The notes under the pieces were generated by a model. It was given only the letters and a program-made list of their open reading frames with translations. It did no database searches and had not been told where the DNA came from. Source: Phenylobacterium sp. (GTDB lineage Bacteria; Pseudomonadota; Alphaproteobacteria; Caulobacterales; Caulobacteraceae). From it: a stretch of 14,809 nucleotides of DNA. The stretch covers positions 1 to 14,809 of the forward strand of contig JAQGIJ010000157.1 of the NCBI GenBank assembly GCA_028291285.1. The letters run 5' to 3'. Positions 6,613 to 14,560 of the stretch are shown piece after piece. The position numbers and the translations under genes are program-made. Each line of letters starts with the position of its first letter. Within the stretch, counting starts at the first letter, position 1.

Positions 6613-9348
6613 TTAGCCGACCATGATCCAGCCCTGTCCCAGCGCGCTCAGCTGGGTGTTCTGCAGCACGAGCGAGCCGCCGCCAGTGAGGCTCACCACG
6701 ACGTCGGCGCCCGATTGCGCGGCGGAGTACTGCACGCCGGCGTCCAGCACCACGCGGTCGCCTTCGGCCCGGCTGAAGTCGGTGACGTAATCGATGCCGC
6801 CGCCCACCATCTGGTGGAAGCTGTCCGCGCCGCCGCCGCCGCTCAGGGTGTCGTTGCCGAGGTCGCCGGAGATCCAGTCCGCGCCCGCGCCGCCGTGGAT
6901 CACGTCGTCGGCCTGGCCGCCGCGCAGGGTGTCGCCGCCGGCGCTGCCCCACAGGGTGTCGTTTCCGCGGTTGCCGTTGATGTCGTTGTGGCCGCTCGAC
7001 TGGGTGATGTCGATGACGTCATTGCCCTGGCCGCCCAGCAGGAAGTCGCCCACCCGGCTGCGGCCGATGACGGTGTCCTCGCCCTTGTTGCCGTTGAGCT
7101 CGTTGTAGCCCAGGCCGCCGGTGATCTGGTCGTTCCCGTCGAAGCCGCGGACGTAGTTGGCGCCGCCGTCGCCGCCGTGGATCGTGTCCGGACCGCTCCC
7201 CCCGTCGAGCGTGCCGCCGCCCGCGGGCGCGTTCAGCACCTGCCCGGCCGCCGGGGGCGGGGCGCCGTAGACGTTGAAGGGGTCGATCTGCAGGCCGTAG
7301 AGCTGCGAATGCAGGCCCGCGCCGTCGCTCCAGCTCGCCACGACATTGCCCGAGGCGTCGATCCCGGCGACGTCGCCGGGGAGGGCGATCGCGTCGCCGA
7401 AGTAGCCGTGGCCGTCGAAGCCGCGGGCATCGATCTCAGCGCCGTTGTGCCAGCTGACGGCGAAGGCGCCGTGCGCCGACGGCGCCACGACGATGCCGCC
7501 GCTCGAGGGGCCCAGCAACTGCTTCTGGATCGACATGTTGCTCGGATCGACCACGCCGGCCCAGGCGTCCTGCACGCCGCCGTCGTTCTGCAGCCAGGTC
7601 AGCGCGATCTTGCCGTCGCCCAGGAAGACGCCCTTCATCTGCAGGCCGGCGGTCGTGCCGGTGGCGATCAGCTGCGACGACCCGACCGTCCCGGCGTCCT
7701 TGTAGGCGGCATAGACGCCGCCGCTCTGGTCCCAGATCAGCAGCGCCTTGGCCGGCGCGGCGGAGACCTCGCCGGCGGCATGCGTCGGATCGCTGGAGAT
7801 GTGGACCACCTGCCGGGTCGACAGCGCGGTCGCGTCGTCGTCGAAGACCTCGGCCGCCAGCCCGGGCTGGCCGGCGACCGTCCCGCCGCTCACTTTCAAC
7901 GTGCCGCCGGGCGCCAGCGGCGTCAGGTTCAGCACCTGGCTCGAGCCGTCCGCCAGGGCGTAGGCGCGGATGTAGTCGATCTGCAGCGAGGCGGGGAAGG
8001 CGGCGCTGTTCGGCGGGCCGCCGTAGCCGCCGACCGCCAGGTTGGCCAGCATGTACATGGGCGCGTTCCAGCCGGCCGGCGTCGCCGTCTGATAGACCGC
8101 CACGTCGTCGTAGTAGTAGGTCACCGTCGTGGGCGTCCACATCAGGCCATAGGTGTGGAAGCCCGACGGATCCCCGGGCTTCAGCGCCTCGCCGAACGCC
8201 ACCACCTGGCCGTTGGCGTAGCCGCGCAGGTGGTCGATCTGCGGCTGGATGGCGATGTTCTCGCCGATGTCGATCTCGGCGCCGTTGGTGTTCGGATCGG
8301 GGACCATCCAGAAGGCCGGCCACGAGCCCTGCGCGCTCGGCAGCGCCATGCGGATCTCGAAGTAGCCGTACTTCTGCTCGAAGATTCCGCGCGTATCGAG
8401 CAGGCCGGAGGAATAGCTCGCGCCGAAGGCCGCCGCCTGGTCCGCCGGCGCGATCGGCTGGGCGGTGACGGTGAGCACGCCGTTGGCGACGCTGAACGGG
8501 TTGTAGCCCAGGGCATGGTCGCCCAGCCCCTGGAAATCGGCGGCGGTGTAGGCCTGCTGCTCGCCGTTCTGCGCCAGCATGTAGGCGTCATGCTTCTTCG
8601 GGTCGGAGCCGAAGTTCGTCAGCCACTGACCGGTCCCGGTCGAGAAGTTGTAGAGCTGCAGGTTGTTGAACTCGTCGTCGAAGGTGACCGCGCCCAGCTT
8701 CGAGCGGTCGAGCGGCAGCAGGAAGTTGCTCGCCGACAGCTGGCTGGCGCTGATGTTTCGGATCGTCAGCGTCTCGCTGGGGTCGATCTGCAGCACCACG
8801 TCGGAGCCCTGCTGGCGCATCGCCGCTTGCACGTCGGCGAAGCTCTTGAAGGCCGAGCGGTTCAGCCGGACGTTGTCGTTGACCGTGAAGTTGTAGATGG
8901 CGTCGTTGCCTTCGCCGGTCGCCACCACATAGCTGGTCTCGTTGCCGGCGCCGACCATCACGTCGTCGCCGGGCCCGCCGTAGAGGGTCTCGTGGTCGCT
9001 GTGCGCGACGATCAGATTGTTCAGGCTGTTGCCGACCGCGTAGTTGTACGAGCCGGTGGAGTCGAGATTCTGCACGTTGGCGGGCAGGGCGAAGCTGGTG
9101 AAGGCGGTCACCGACTTCACGCCTGAAAGCCCGCTCGCCACCTGCACCGTGTCGGTCGGATCGCGGATGTAGAAGATGTTGTCGCCGTTCGACCCGATCA
9201 TCGCGTCGCCGGGGCCGCCGCCGGGATCGACGGCCGAGGGGCCGGCGGGCGCGGTGAGGGTCTCGCCCCCCGCGCTTGTGCCGGTGACGGTGGACGCGGG
9301 CGCAGACGCCTCCGGCATGGGGGCGCCGCGGAAGTTCAGATAGGGCAC
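6613..9348 (-). CDS. RTX-type GH16 glycanase, putative type I-secreted (ExsH-like)
   Basis: This 911-residue extracellular glycanase likely depolymerises the EPS. The start is set at the GTG at 9348, read as MPYLNFRGAP: it has GGAG 9 bases upstream, and the reading frame upstream of it (to 9516) codes for poor, arginine/proline-rich sequence. In order: an N-terminal glycine/asparagine-rich RTX-like stretch (about 44-150), a GH16 catalytic domain (about 218-465) with ExDxxE at E358, D360 and E363, a beta-rich middle region with repeated tryptophan motifs (about 470-700), about a dozen calcium-binding RTX nonapeptides (about 709-850), and a C-terminal tail of about 60 residues suitable as a type I secretion signal. 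There is no Sec signal peptide. The nearest parallel is S. meliloti ExsH, secreted by PrsD/PrsE; no transporter is encoded here. It shares the catalytic domain with the 306-residue GH16 protein at 2415-3335. Confidence 0.92.
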   Translation of the reverse strand: MPYLNFRGAPMPEASAPASTVTGTSAGGETLTAPAGPSAVDPGGGPGDAMIGSNGDNIFYIRDPTDTVQVASGLSGVKSVTAFTSFALPANVQNLDSTGSYNYAVGNSLNNLIVAHSDHETLYGGPGDDVMVGAGNETSYVVATGEGNDAIYNFTVNDNVRLNRSAFKSFADVQAAMRQQGSDVVLQIDPSETLTIRNISASQLSASNFLLPLDRSKLGAVTFDDEFNNLQLYNFSTGTGQWLTNFGSDPKKHDAYMLAQNGEQQAYTAADFQGLGDHALGYNPFSVANGVLTVTAQPIAPADQAAAFGASYSSGLLDTRGIFEQKYGYFEIRMALPSAQGSWPAFWMVPDPNTNGAEIDIGENIAIQPQIDHLRGYANGQVVAFGEALKPGDPSGFHTYGLMWTPTTVTYYYDDVAVYQTATPAGWNAPMYMLANLAVGGYGGPPNSAAFPASLQIDYIRAYALADGSSQVLNLTPLAPGGTLKVSGGTVAGQPGLAAEVFDDDATALSTRQVVHISSDPTHAAGEVSAAPAKALLIWDQSGGVYAAYKDAGTVGSSQLIATGTTAGLQMKGVFLGDGKIALTWLQNDGGVQDAWAGVVDPSNMSIQKQLLGPSSGGIVVAPSAHGAFAVSWHNGAEIDARGFDGHGYFGDAIALPGDVAGIDASGNVVASWSDGAGLHSQLYGLQIDPFNVYGAPPPAAGQVLNAPAGGGTLDGGSGPDTIHGGDGGANYVRGFDGNDQITGGLGYNELNGNKGEDTVIGRSRVGDFLLGGQGNDVIDITQSSGHNDINGNRGNDTLWGSAGGDTLRGGQADDVIHGGAGADWISGDLGNDTLSGGGGADSFHQMVGGGIDYVTDFSRAEGDRVVLDAGVQYSAAQSGADVVVSLTGGGSLVLQNTQLSALGQGWIMVG
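6799..7224 (-). repeat. C-terminal RTX nonapeptide repeats (coding)
   Basis: This part of the glycanase gene encodes residues 709-850, with repeated GGxGxDxhx-type units such as GGQGNDVID, NGNRGNDTLWG, GGAGADWISG and LGNDTLSGG. These bind calcium and fold outside the cell into a beta roll. Some units are degenerate (for example GGLGYNELNG and SRVGDFLLG), so the roll is imperfect near residues 740-770. Confidence 0.88.
7279..7761 (-). repeat. Four tryptophan-centred protein repeats (coding)
   Basis: Residues 530-690 of the glycanase hold four related units of 40-48 residues centred on W539, W585, W633 and W673. The pattern is small hydrophobic residues, W, a D/N/G-rich turn, then an A-rich strand: for example LLIWDQSGGVYAAYKDAG, VSWHNGAEIDARGFDGHG and ASWSDGAGLHSQLYG. 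Similar W...G..A..FD units occur in other RTX proteins. A propeller-like or carbohydrate-binding fold is possible but not shown. Confidence 0.55.
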
Positions 9349-9384
9349 GATGGGTAGCTCCGGAAAAAGCTGGAGCACAACTCC
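9349..9384 (-). promoter_or_regulatory. 5' leader with possible alternative hairpins over the ribosome binding site
   Basis: On the minus-strand transcript the ribosome binding site GGAG(C) (9361-9357) can pair with GCTCC (9376-9372) across a 10-base loop. The same CTCC (9375-9372) can instead pair with an upstream GGAG (9384-9381) across a 5-base loop. The two hairpins exclude each other. Stems are only 4-5 bp, so this is weak evidence for control of translation of the RTX glycanase. Confidence 0.3.
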
Positions 9385-9391
9385 CCACGCC

Positions 9392-9405
9392 GGCGAAGGT
9401 TCGCC
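9392..9405. promoter_or_regulatory. Inverted repeat GGCGAA-GG-TTCGCC
   Basis: This is a perfect 6-bp inverted repeat with a 2-base centre, 44 bases upstream of the glycanase GTG in the divergent region. It could be an operator or a leader hairpin. It is unrelated in sequence to the TTGCG sites nearby. Confidence 0.25.
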
Positions 9406-9420
9406 TCGGGCTCTGACGGG

Positions 9421-9489
9421 GTTGCGCGCAACGCCGGCGCGTGGCGCCCAAAGCACGCCCGGAGAGCGCACGCCGTATCGCAATTGCGA
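9421..9489. promoter_or_regulatory. Two 12-bp palindromes in the divergent EPS control region
   Basis: GTTGCGCGCAAC (9421-9432) and TCGCAATTGCGA (9478-9489) are both perfect palindromes built from TTGCG and CGCAA halves, 45 bases apart, between the divergent RTX glycanase and the small-protein/ExoY genes. A related imperfect site, TTGCgatGCAA, lies over the start codon at 9564. The region 9349-9563 must supply promoters for both directions, but no standard -35/-10 pair stands out. Confidence 0.35.
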
Positions 9490-9563
9490 AAATGTGACGC
9501 TCGGCGGCGAAACCACTTCCTCGCAAGCGTGTTCCCGACCTCGTCAATCCGGAGGTTGTTGCG

Positions 9564-9926
9564 ATGCAAAACATGCCGTCGTTCGCCTATTCGCTCAGCC
9601 AGGTCGAAGACGGCTGGCGCTGGCGCGTCTATGACGTGGACGGCGTGACCGTCGCCGGGGGCGCCGACGCCAGCCGCGCCGCCGCCCAGGCTGCGGTGGA
9701 GCTGGCCCTGCGCCGCAGTTCGCAAGTGGAGGAGCCCCGCAGCTTCGCCTTAGAAGGGAGTCGCAACCCAGCTTCACCACACTCGCCGGCGGAGGAATCG
9801 CCCAGCGCGAGTATTCGCCCGTCGCCAAGCGTCACAGTTAAAGCAGAACGATTTCGGGACCTTGTCGATTTCAGGTTTTCAGGCGGAACCGCCAACCGTG
9901 GCCGTGAGTTTTCCGGCCGGTCGTGA
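9564..9926 (+). CDS. Small hypothetical protein, divergent from RTX glycanase
   Basis: This is a 120-residue frame with a strong ribosome binding site, GGAGG, 8 bases before the ATG, so translation is likely. Residues 8-51 look like a real compact fold: an aromatic strand pair (EDGWRWRVYDVDGVTVAGG) followed by an alanine-rich helix (ASRAAAQAAVELALRR). Small proteins of this strand-strand-helix look seem common in Caulobacterales, in my recollection, usually at 50-70 residues. The tail from about residue 52 is serine/proline-rich, less biased in codon use and has no visible fold, so the original stop may have been lost or a frameshift may be present. It lies 39 bases before the ExoY-type gene on the same strand and is probably cotranscribed. 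The function is not recognised. Confidence 0.6.
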   Translation: MQNMPSFAYSLSQVEDGWRWRVYDVDGVTVAGGADASRAAAQAAVELALRRSSQVEEPRSFALEGSRNPASPHSPAEESPSASIRPSPSVTVKAERFRDLVDFRFSGGTANRGREFSGRS

Positions 9927-9965
9927 CGGAGAGTGGCTTCGTCAGCTTGCTTCCGAAAAGAAAAT

Positions 9966-10643
9966 ATGTCCGAAATCGCCTTTGCTCATCCGTCAGTGTC
10001 GAGATCCCATAGAGCTGTCGAAGGTCGCTCTACGGACCAGACGCTGACGACGACGATGAATGTGGTGGTCGCGCTCATCGCCCTCATCTTCCTCCTCCCA
10101 ATCATGCTTGCCGTGGCCGTGGCCGTCTACGCGCAGGACGGCGGACCTATATTGTTCGCCCATCGGAGAATTGGCCGCGACGGCCGTCATTTCTACTGCC
10201 TGAAGTTCCGCAGCATGGCGGTCGACGCCGAACAGCGCCTCGCCGACCTGCTCGGCAGCGATCCGTCCGCGCGCGCGGAGTGGGAGCGGGACCATAAGCT
10301 GCGCAATGATCCGCGGGCGACCAAGCTCGGCGCCTTCCTGCGCAAGACCAGCCTCGATGAGCTGCCCCAGCTCTTCAACGTCCTGCACGGCGACATGAGC
10401 CTGGTGGGGCCGCGCCCGATCGTCGAGGCCGAGGTCGCCAAGTACGGCCGCCGCTTCCGCGATTACTGCGCCGTCAAGCCGGGGATCACCGGCCTGTGGC
10501 AGGTGAGCGGCCGTAACGACACCAGCTACCGCACCCGTGTGGCGCTGGATTGCGTCTACGCGAGGCGGCGCAACGTCGGCCTCGACGCCTACATCATCGC
10601 CTGCACGGTTCCCGCCGTGCTCGCCCGCCGCGGGTCCTACTAG
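9966..10643 (+). CDS. ExoY-type undecaprenyl-phosphate sugar-phosphate transferase
   Basis: This 225-residue membrane enzyme of the bacterial sugar transferase family moves a sugar phosphate from a nucleotide sugar to undecaprenyl phosphate, the first step of EPS repeat-unit assembly. There is one N-terminal hydrophobic segment (about 31-55), as in short PglC/ExoY-type members that lack the extra helices of WbaP. Family motifs are intact: KFRSM (80-84), DPRATKLGAFLRKTSLDELPQ with the Asp-Glu pair at 131-132, GDMSLVGPRP (142-151) and KPGITGLWQVSGR (171-183). The ATG at 9966 is chosen over a GTG at 9933, because the GGAG near that GTG is too close to serve it; the ATG itself has only a weak purine-rich leader. 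It ends 24 bases from the convergent arylesterase stop. The sugar specificity cannot be read. Confidence 0.93.
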   Translation: MSEIAFAHPSVSRSHRAVEGRSTDQTLTTTMNVVVALIALIFLLPIMLAVAVAVYAQDGGPILFAHRRIGRDGRHFYCLKFRSMAVDAEQRLADLLGSDPSARAEWERDHKLRNDPRATKLGAFLRKTSLDELPQLFNVLHGDMSLVGPRPIVEAEVAKYGRRFRDYCAVKPGITGLWQVSGRNDTSYRTRVALDCVYARRRNVGLDAYIIACTVPAVLARRGSY

Positions 10644-10667
10644 GCCCCGGCTCTATCGCAGGCGGCC

Positions 10668-11306
10668 TCAGGGCCGGCTGCGGATCACCTTCGCCACCAC
10701 CGGCGCGAGGCGTCCGGCGATCACCCGGACGCCTTCGGCGTTCGGGTGCAGGCCGTCGGCCTGCTTGAGCCTCGGATTGCGGTCCACGCCCTCCAGCAGG
10801 TTCGGATAGAAGGCCAGGCGGTGCGCCTTGGCCAGGCTCGCGAACACCGCGTCGTAGTCCCGCGCATAGCCGCGGCCGAGCTCCGGCGGCGCCCTGATCC
10901 CGGCCAGCACCACGTCCATGTGGCGGGCCGAAAGCCGCGCCAGGATGGTCTCCAGGTTGGCCCGCGTGACCTTCGGATCGATCCCCTGCAGCAGGTCGTT
11001 CGCGCCCAGGGCGACGACGACGACCGAGGTGTCCGGTTGGACGCTGAAGTCGACCCGCGCGGCGCCGCCGCCGGTGGTGTCGCCTGAGACGCCCGCGCCG
11101 CGCACCACGTTGGCCACGCCCAGGCGGTTCAGCGCCAGGTGCAGCTGCGCGGGCAGGGCGTCCGCCGCCGGAAGTCCCAGCCCGGCGGTGATCGAGTCGC
11201 CCAGCATGGTCACCACCTTGCCGCGCGCGGCGAACGCCGGCGCCGCCGCGGCCAGCAGCGGCAGGGCGATCAGGGCGCGGCGGGAGAGGGCAGGTGTCGT
11301 GGGCAT
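10668..11306 (-). CDS. tesA: Periplasmic SGNH arylesterase / lysophospholipase (TesA-like)
   Basis: This 212-residue SGNH-hydrolase (GDSL family) probably hydrolyses esters, thioesters or lysophospholipids in the periplasm. Residues 1-27 form a signal peptide (SRRALIALPLLAAAAPAFA); the arginine pair resembles a Tat motif but is not a full one. All four family blocks are present: GDSIT with nucleophile S38, the GVSGDTT block with G75, GAND with N103, and DGLHP with D184 and H187. An AGGA ribosome binding site sits 7 bases before the ATG. The gene is divergent from the ABC ATPase and permease pair, the same arrangement as tesA and ybbA-ybbP in E. coli, which supports the assignment. It converges with the ExoY-type gene, marking the end of the EPS locus. 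Confidence 0.92.
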   Translation of the reverse strand: MPTTPALSRRALIALPLLAAAAPAFAARGKVVTMLGDSITAGLGLPAADALPAQLHLALNRLGVANVVRGAGVSGDTTGGGAARVDFSVQPDTSVVVVALGANDLLQGIDPKVTRANLETILARLSARHMDVVLAGIRAPPELGRGYARDYDAVFASLAKAHRLAFYPNLLEGVDRNPRLKQADGLHPNAEGVRVIAGRLAPVVAKVIRSRP

Positions 11307-11348
11307 GGACGCGTCCTATCTAGGGTGGTCTCTCCTTGTCTCCAACGC

Positions 11349-12043
<695 letters not shown>

Positions 12044-12047
<4 letters not shown>

Positions 12048-14560
12048 TCCCGCTTTCGCTGCGCTTCGCCGCGCGGGAGCTGCGCGCCGGCGTGCGCGGC
12101 TTCCGCATCTTCCTGGCCTGCCTGGCGCTCGGCGTCGCCGCCATCGCCGCGGCGAGCTCCACGGCGGAGGCCTTCCGCCAGGGGCTGGCCAGCCAGGCCC
12201 GCGAGATCCTCGGCGGCGACCTCGCCGTTTCAATCCACCAGCGGCGCTTCAGCCCGGCCGAGCGCGCCGCGATGCAGTCGCTGGGCCAGGTCGCCTATGC
12301 GCTCGCCGACCGGGCCATGGCCGAGGCGCCCTCCGGCGAGCGCAGGCTCGTGGAGCTGCGCGGGGTGAGCGCCGACTATCCGCTGGCGGGCGTCGTGGCC
12401 CTGCAGGGCGCGCCCTCGCTGGCCGAGGCTCTCGCGCCGCGCGACGGCGTTCCCGGCGTGGCGGTGGAGCAGGCGCTGCTCGACCGGCTGCGCCTGAGGC
12501 TCGGCGACCGGTTCCTGGTCGGCAACGTGCCGATGACGGCGCGCGCGGTGCTGGTGCAGGAGCCCGACCGGCTCTCCCGCGGCTTCGCGCTCGGGCCCAG
12601 GGTGCTGGCGCGGATGTCGGTCGTGGAGGCCGGCGGCTTCGCCGCCCCCGGCCTCCCGTTCACCGAGACCGCCCGCGTGGCGCTCCGGCCCGGCATGCCG
12701 CTCGCCGCCGGCAAGGCGGCGCTCGGCCGCGCCGTGCACGGAGCCGGCCGGGTGCGCGACCGCAATGACGCAGCCCCCGGGATCCGCCGGCTGATCGACC
12801 AGCTGGAGTACTTCCTGGGCTTCATCGGCCTGGCCTCGCTGGTGGCCGGAGGCCTCGGCGTCTTCGGCGCCGTCAGCGCCTATCTGGAGGACCGCAAGCC
12901 CACCATCGCCACCCTCAAGGCGCTGGGCGCGGAGGGCGCGCTGGTGCGCAACACCTATCTCATCCAGGTGGGCCTGCTGGCGGCGCTGGGCGTCGCCATC
13001 GGCCTGGCGGTCGGCGCCGCCGCGCCGCTCGTCCTGGGCGCAGTGGTGCAGAACGACCTGCCGGTGCCGGCGCTGTTCGCCGTCTATCCCTGGCCGCTCG
13101 CCCGGGCCGCCGCCTTCGGCCTGCTCTCGGCCGCCGCGTTTTCGCTGGCCCCGCTGGGCCGCGCCCGGGCGACGCCGCCGGCCAGCCTGTTCCGCAGCGA
13201 CCTGACGGCGCGCCCGCGGCTCGGGCCGGAGATCGTCGGCGCGGGGCTCGCCGGCGCGGGCCTCGCCGTCCTCGCGGTGGCCGGGGCGCCGACGAAGCTC
13301 GCCGCCGCCGGGATGATCGGCGGGGTGACGGTCTCCTTCCTGCTGCTCTGGCTGCTGGGCTGGGGCGCGGCGGCGCTGGCCGGGCGCAGCCGGGCCGGGG
13401 CGAGGGGGCCGTGGCGCATCGCGCTCGCCAACCTCGCGGGGCCCAGGTCCGCGGCCCGCACGGCCGCGCCGGCCATCGGCCTGGGCGTCGCCCTGCTCTC
13501 GGCGGTGGTGCTGATCCAGTCCAGCCTGCTGGCGGAGGTGGCCGAGGTCGCCCCGCGCACCGCCCCGGCCCTGGTCTTCACCGACATCCCGGGCGCCAGC
13601 GCCCAAGCCTTCGACCGGGCGGTGGCCCAGGCCTTCGGCGCGCCGCTCACCCGCGACACCTATCTGCGCGTCCCGTTCGTCACCGGCCGGATCAGCGCCG
13701 TGCGCGGCCGGCCCGTGGACGTGGCGCGTCTGCCGCCCTCCGAGCGCTGGGCCTACGACAACGACGTCAGCCTCTCGGCGATCGGCCCCGAGCCGCCCAA
13801 CGCCGCCGTGGTCCAGGGCCGCTGGTGGCCGGCGCGCTATGCGGGGCCGACGCTCGTGGCCCTCGACGTGGAGGTCGCGGCGGCGGCGCACCTGAAGCTG
13901 GGTGACGCGATCACCCTGACCATCCTGGGGCGGGACATCGAGGCGCGCGTGGCGGCGCTGCGGAAGGTCGAGTTCGGCTCCTTCGGCGCGAGCTTCCCGA
14001 TCGTGCTGACGCCCGGCGCGCTGGCCGGCGCCGACCTGCGCCACGTGGCTATCGCCAAGGCGACCCCCGCCCAGGAGGCTGCGGCGCTGAAGGCGCTGGG
14101 CCAAAGCTTCCCGGAGGTCAACGTGATCTCCGTGCGCGAGCAGCTGGAGGCGGCGACCCAGATGTTCGACCGGCTGGCGCTGGCGGTGCGCGGCGCGGCG
14201 GGGGTGGCGGCGCTGGCCGGCCTGCTGGTGCTCGCCGGCGCCATCGCCGCCCGGGCCCGCGCCCGCATCCGCGAGGCCGCCATCCTGAAGGTGCTGGGCG
14301 CCTCGCGCGCGCAGATCCTCGCCGCCTACGTCCTGGAGTACGGCGCGGTCGGCGCCATCGCCGGCGCCGCAGGCGTCGGCCTGGGCTACGCCGCCGCCTG
14401 GCCGGTGGTGGTCAAGGTCTTCCAGGCGCACTGGAGCGTGGACTGGGCCGGCATGGCCGCGCTGCTCGCGGGCGCGGCCCTGCTGGCCGGCCTGGGCGGC
14501 CTGCTCGCCGCCTTCCAGGCGCTCTCGAAGCGGCCCGCCCCGGCGCTCCGGAGCGACTAG
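12044..14560 (+). CDS. ybbP: FtsX-like ABC permease (YbbP-like)
   Basis: This 838-residue inner-membrane permease pairs with the ATPase directly upstream (ATGA overlap). Membrane helix 1 is at about 22-40 and is followed by a periplasmic MacB-type domain (about 41-250). The first FtsX block of helices runs from about 256 to 375 and includes EDRKPTIATLKALGAEG (282-298), the cytoplasmic coupling loop. A middle pair of helices is at about 395-445. A second half begins near 470, with another periplasmic part (about 500-710) and a final FtsX block (about 713-826) whose coupling loop is RIREAAILKVLGAS (741-754). This two-half layout of about 800 residues is typical of YbbP. In E. coli the tesA-ybbA-ybbP group is conserved but the transported substrate is not firmly known. 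The stop codon overlaps that of the convergent amidase gene. Confidence 0.93.

Noticed and set aside
5989..9126. A 1045-codon open frame on the plus strand, antisense to the RTX glycanase
   Set aside because: The product is a monotonous mix of V, A, R, G, D, H and Q with no domain, as expected opposite a gene with extreme G/C third positions. The minus-strand product has a full GH16 motif and RTX repeats.
9349..9516. A 56-residue N-terminal extension of the RTX glycanase
   Set aside because: The extension is arginine/proline-rich and unlike a signal peptide. The GTG at 9348 has GGAG at proper spacing and begins a plausible N-terminus.
9862..9890. TTGTCG as a -35 box for the ExoY-type gene
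   Set aside because: No -10-like hexamer lies 16-18 bases downstream.
9882..9893. GGCGG-AA-CCGCC as a terminator after the small protein
   Set aside because: A 2-base loop is too tight for a transcript hairpin, there is no T-run, and it lies inside the open frame.
11139..11348. A 70-residue N-terminal extension of the ABC ATPase
   Set aside because: It lies antisense over the esterase gene and is R/G/Q-rich. The ATG at 11349 gives the usual family length.
12230..14431. A 733-codon minus-strand frame opposite the permease gene
   Set aside because: Same compositional shadow: rich in R, A, G, H and Q without hydrophobic segments or motifs, while the plus frame is a clear FtsX-type permease.
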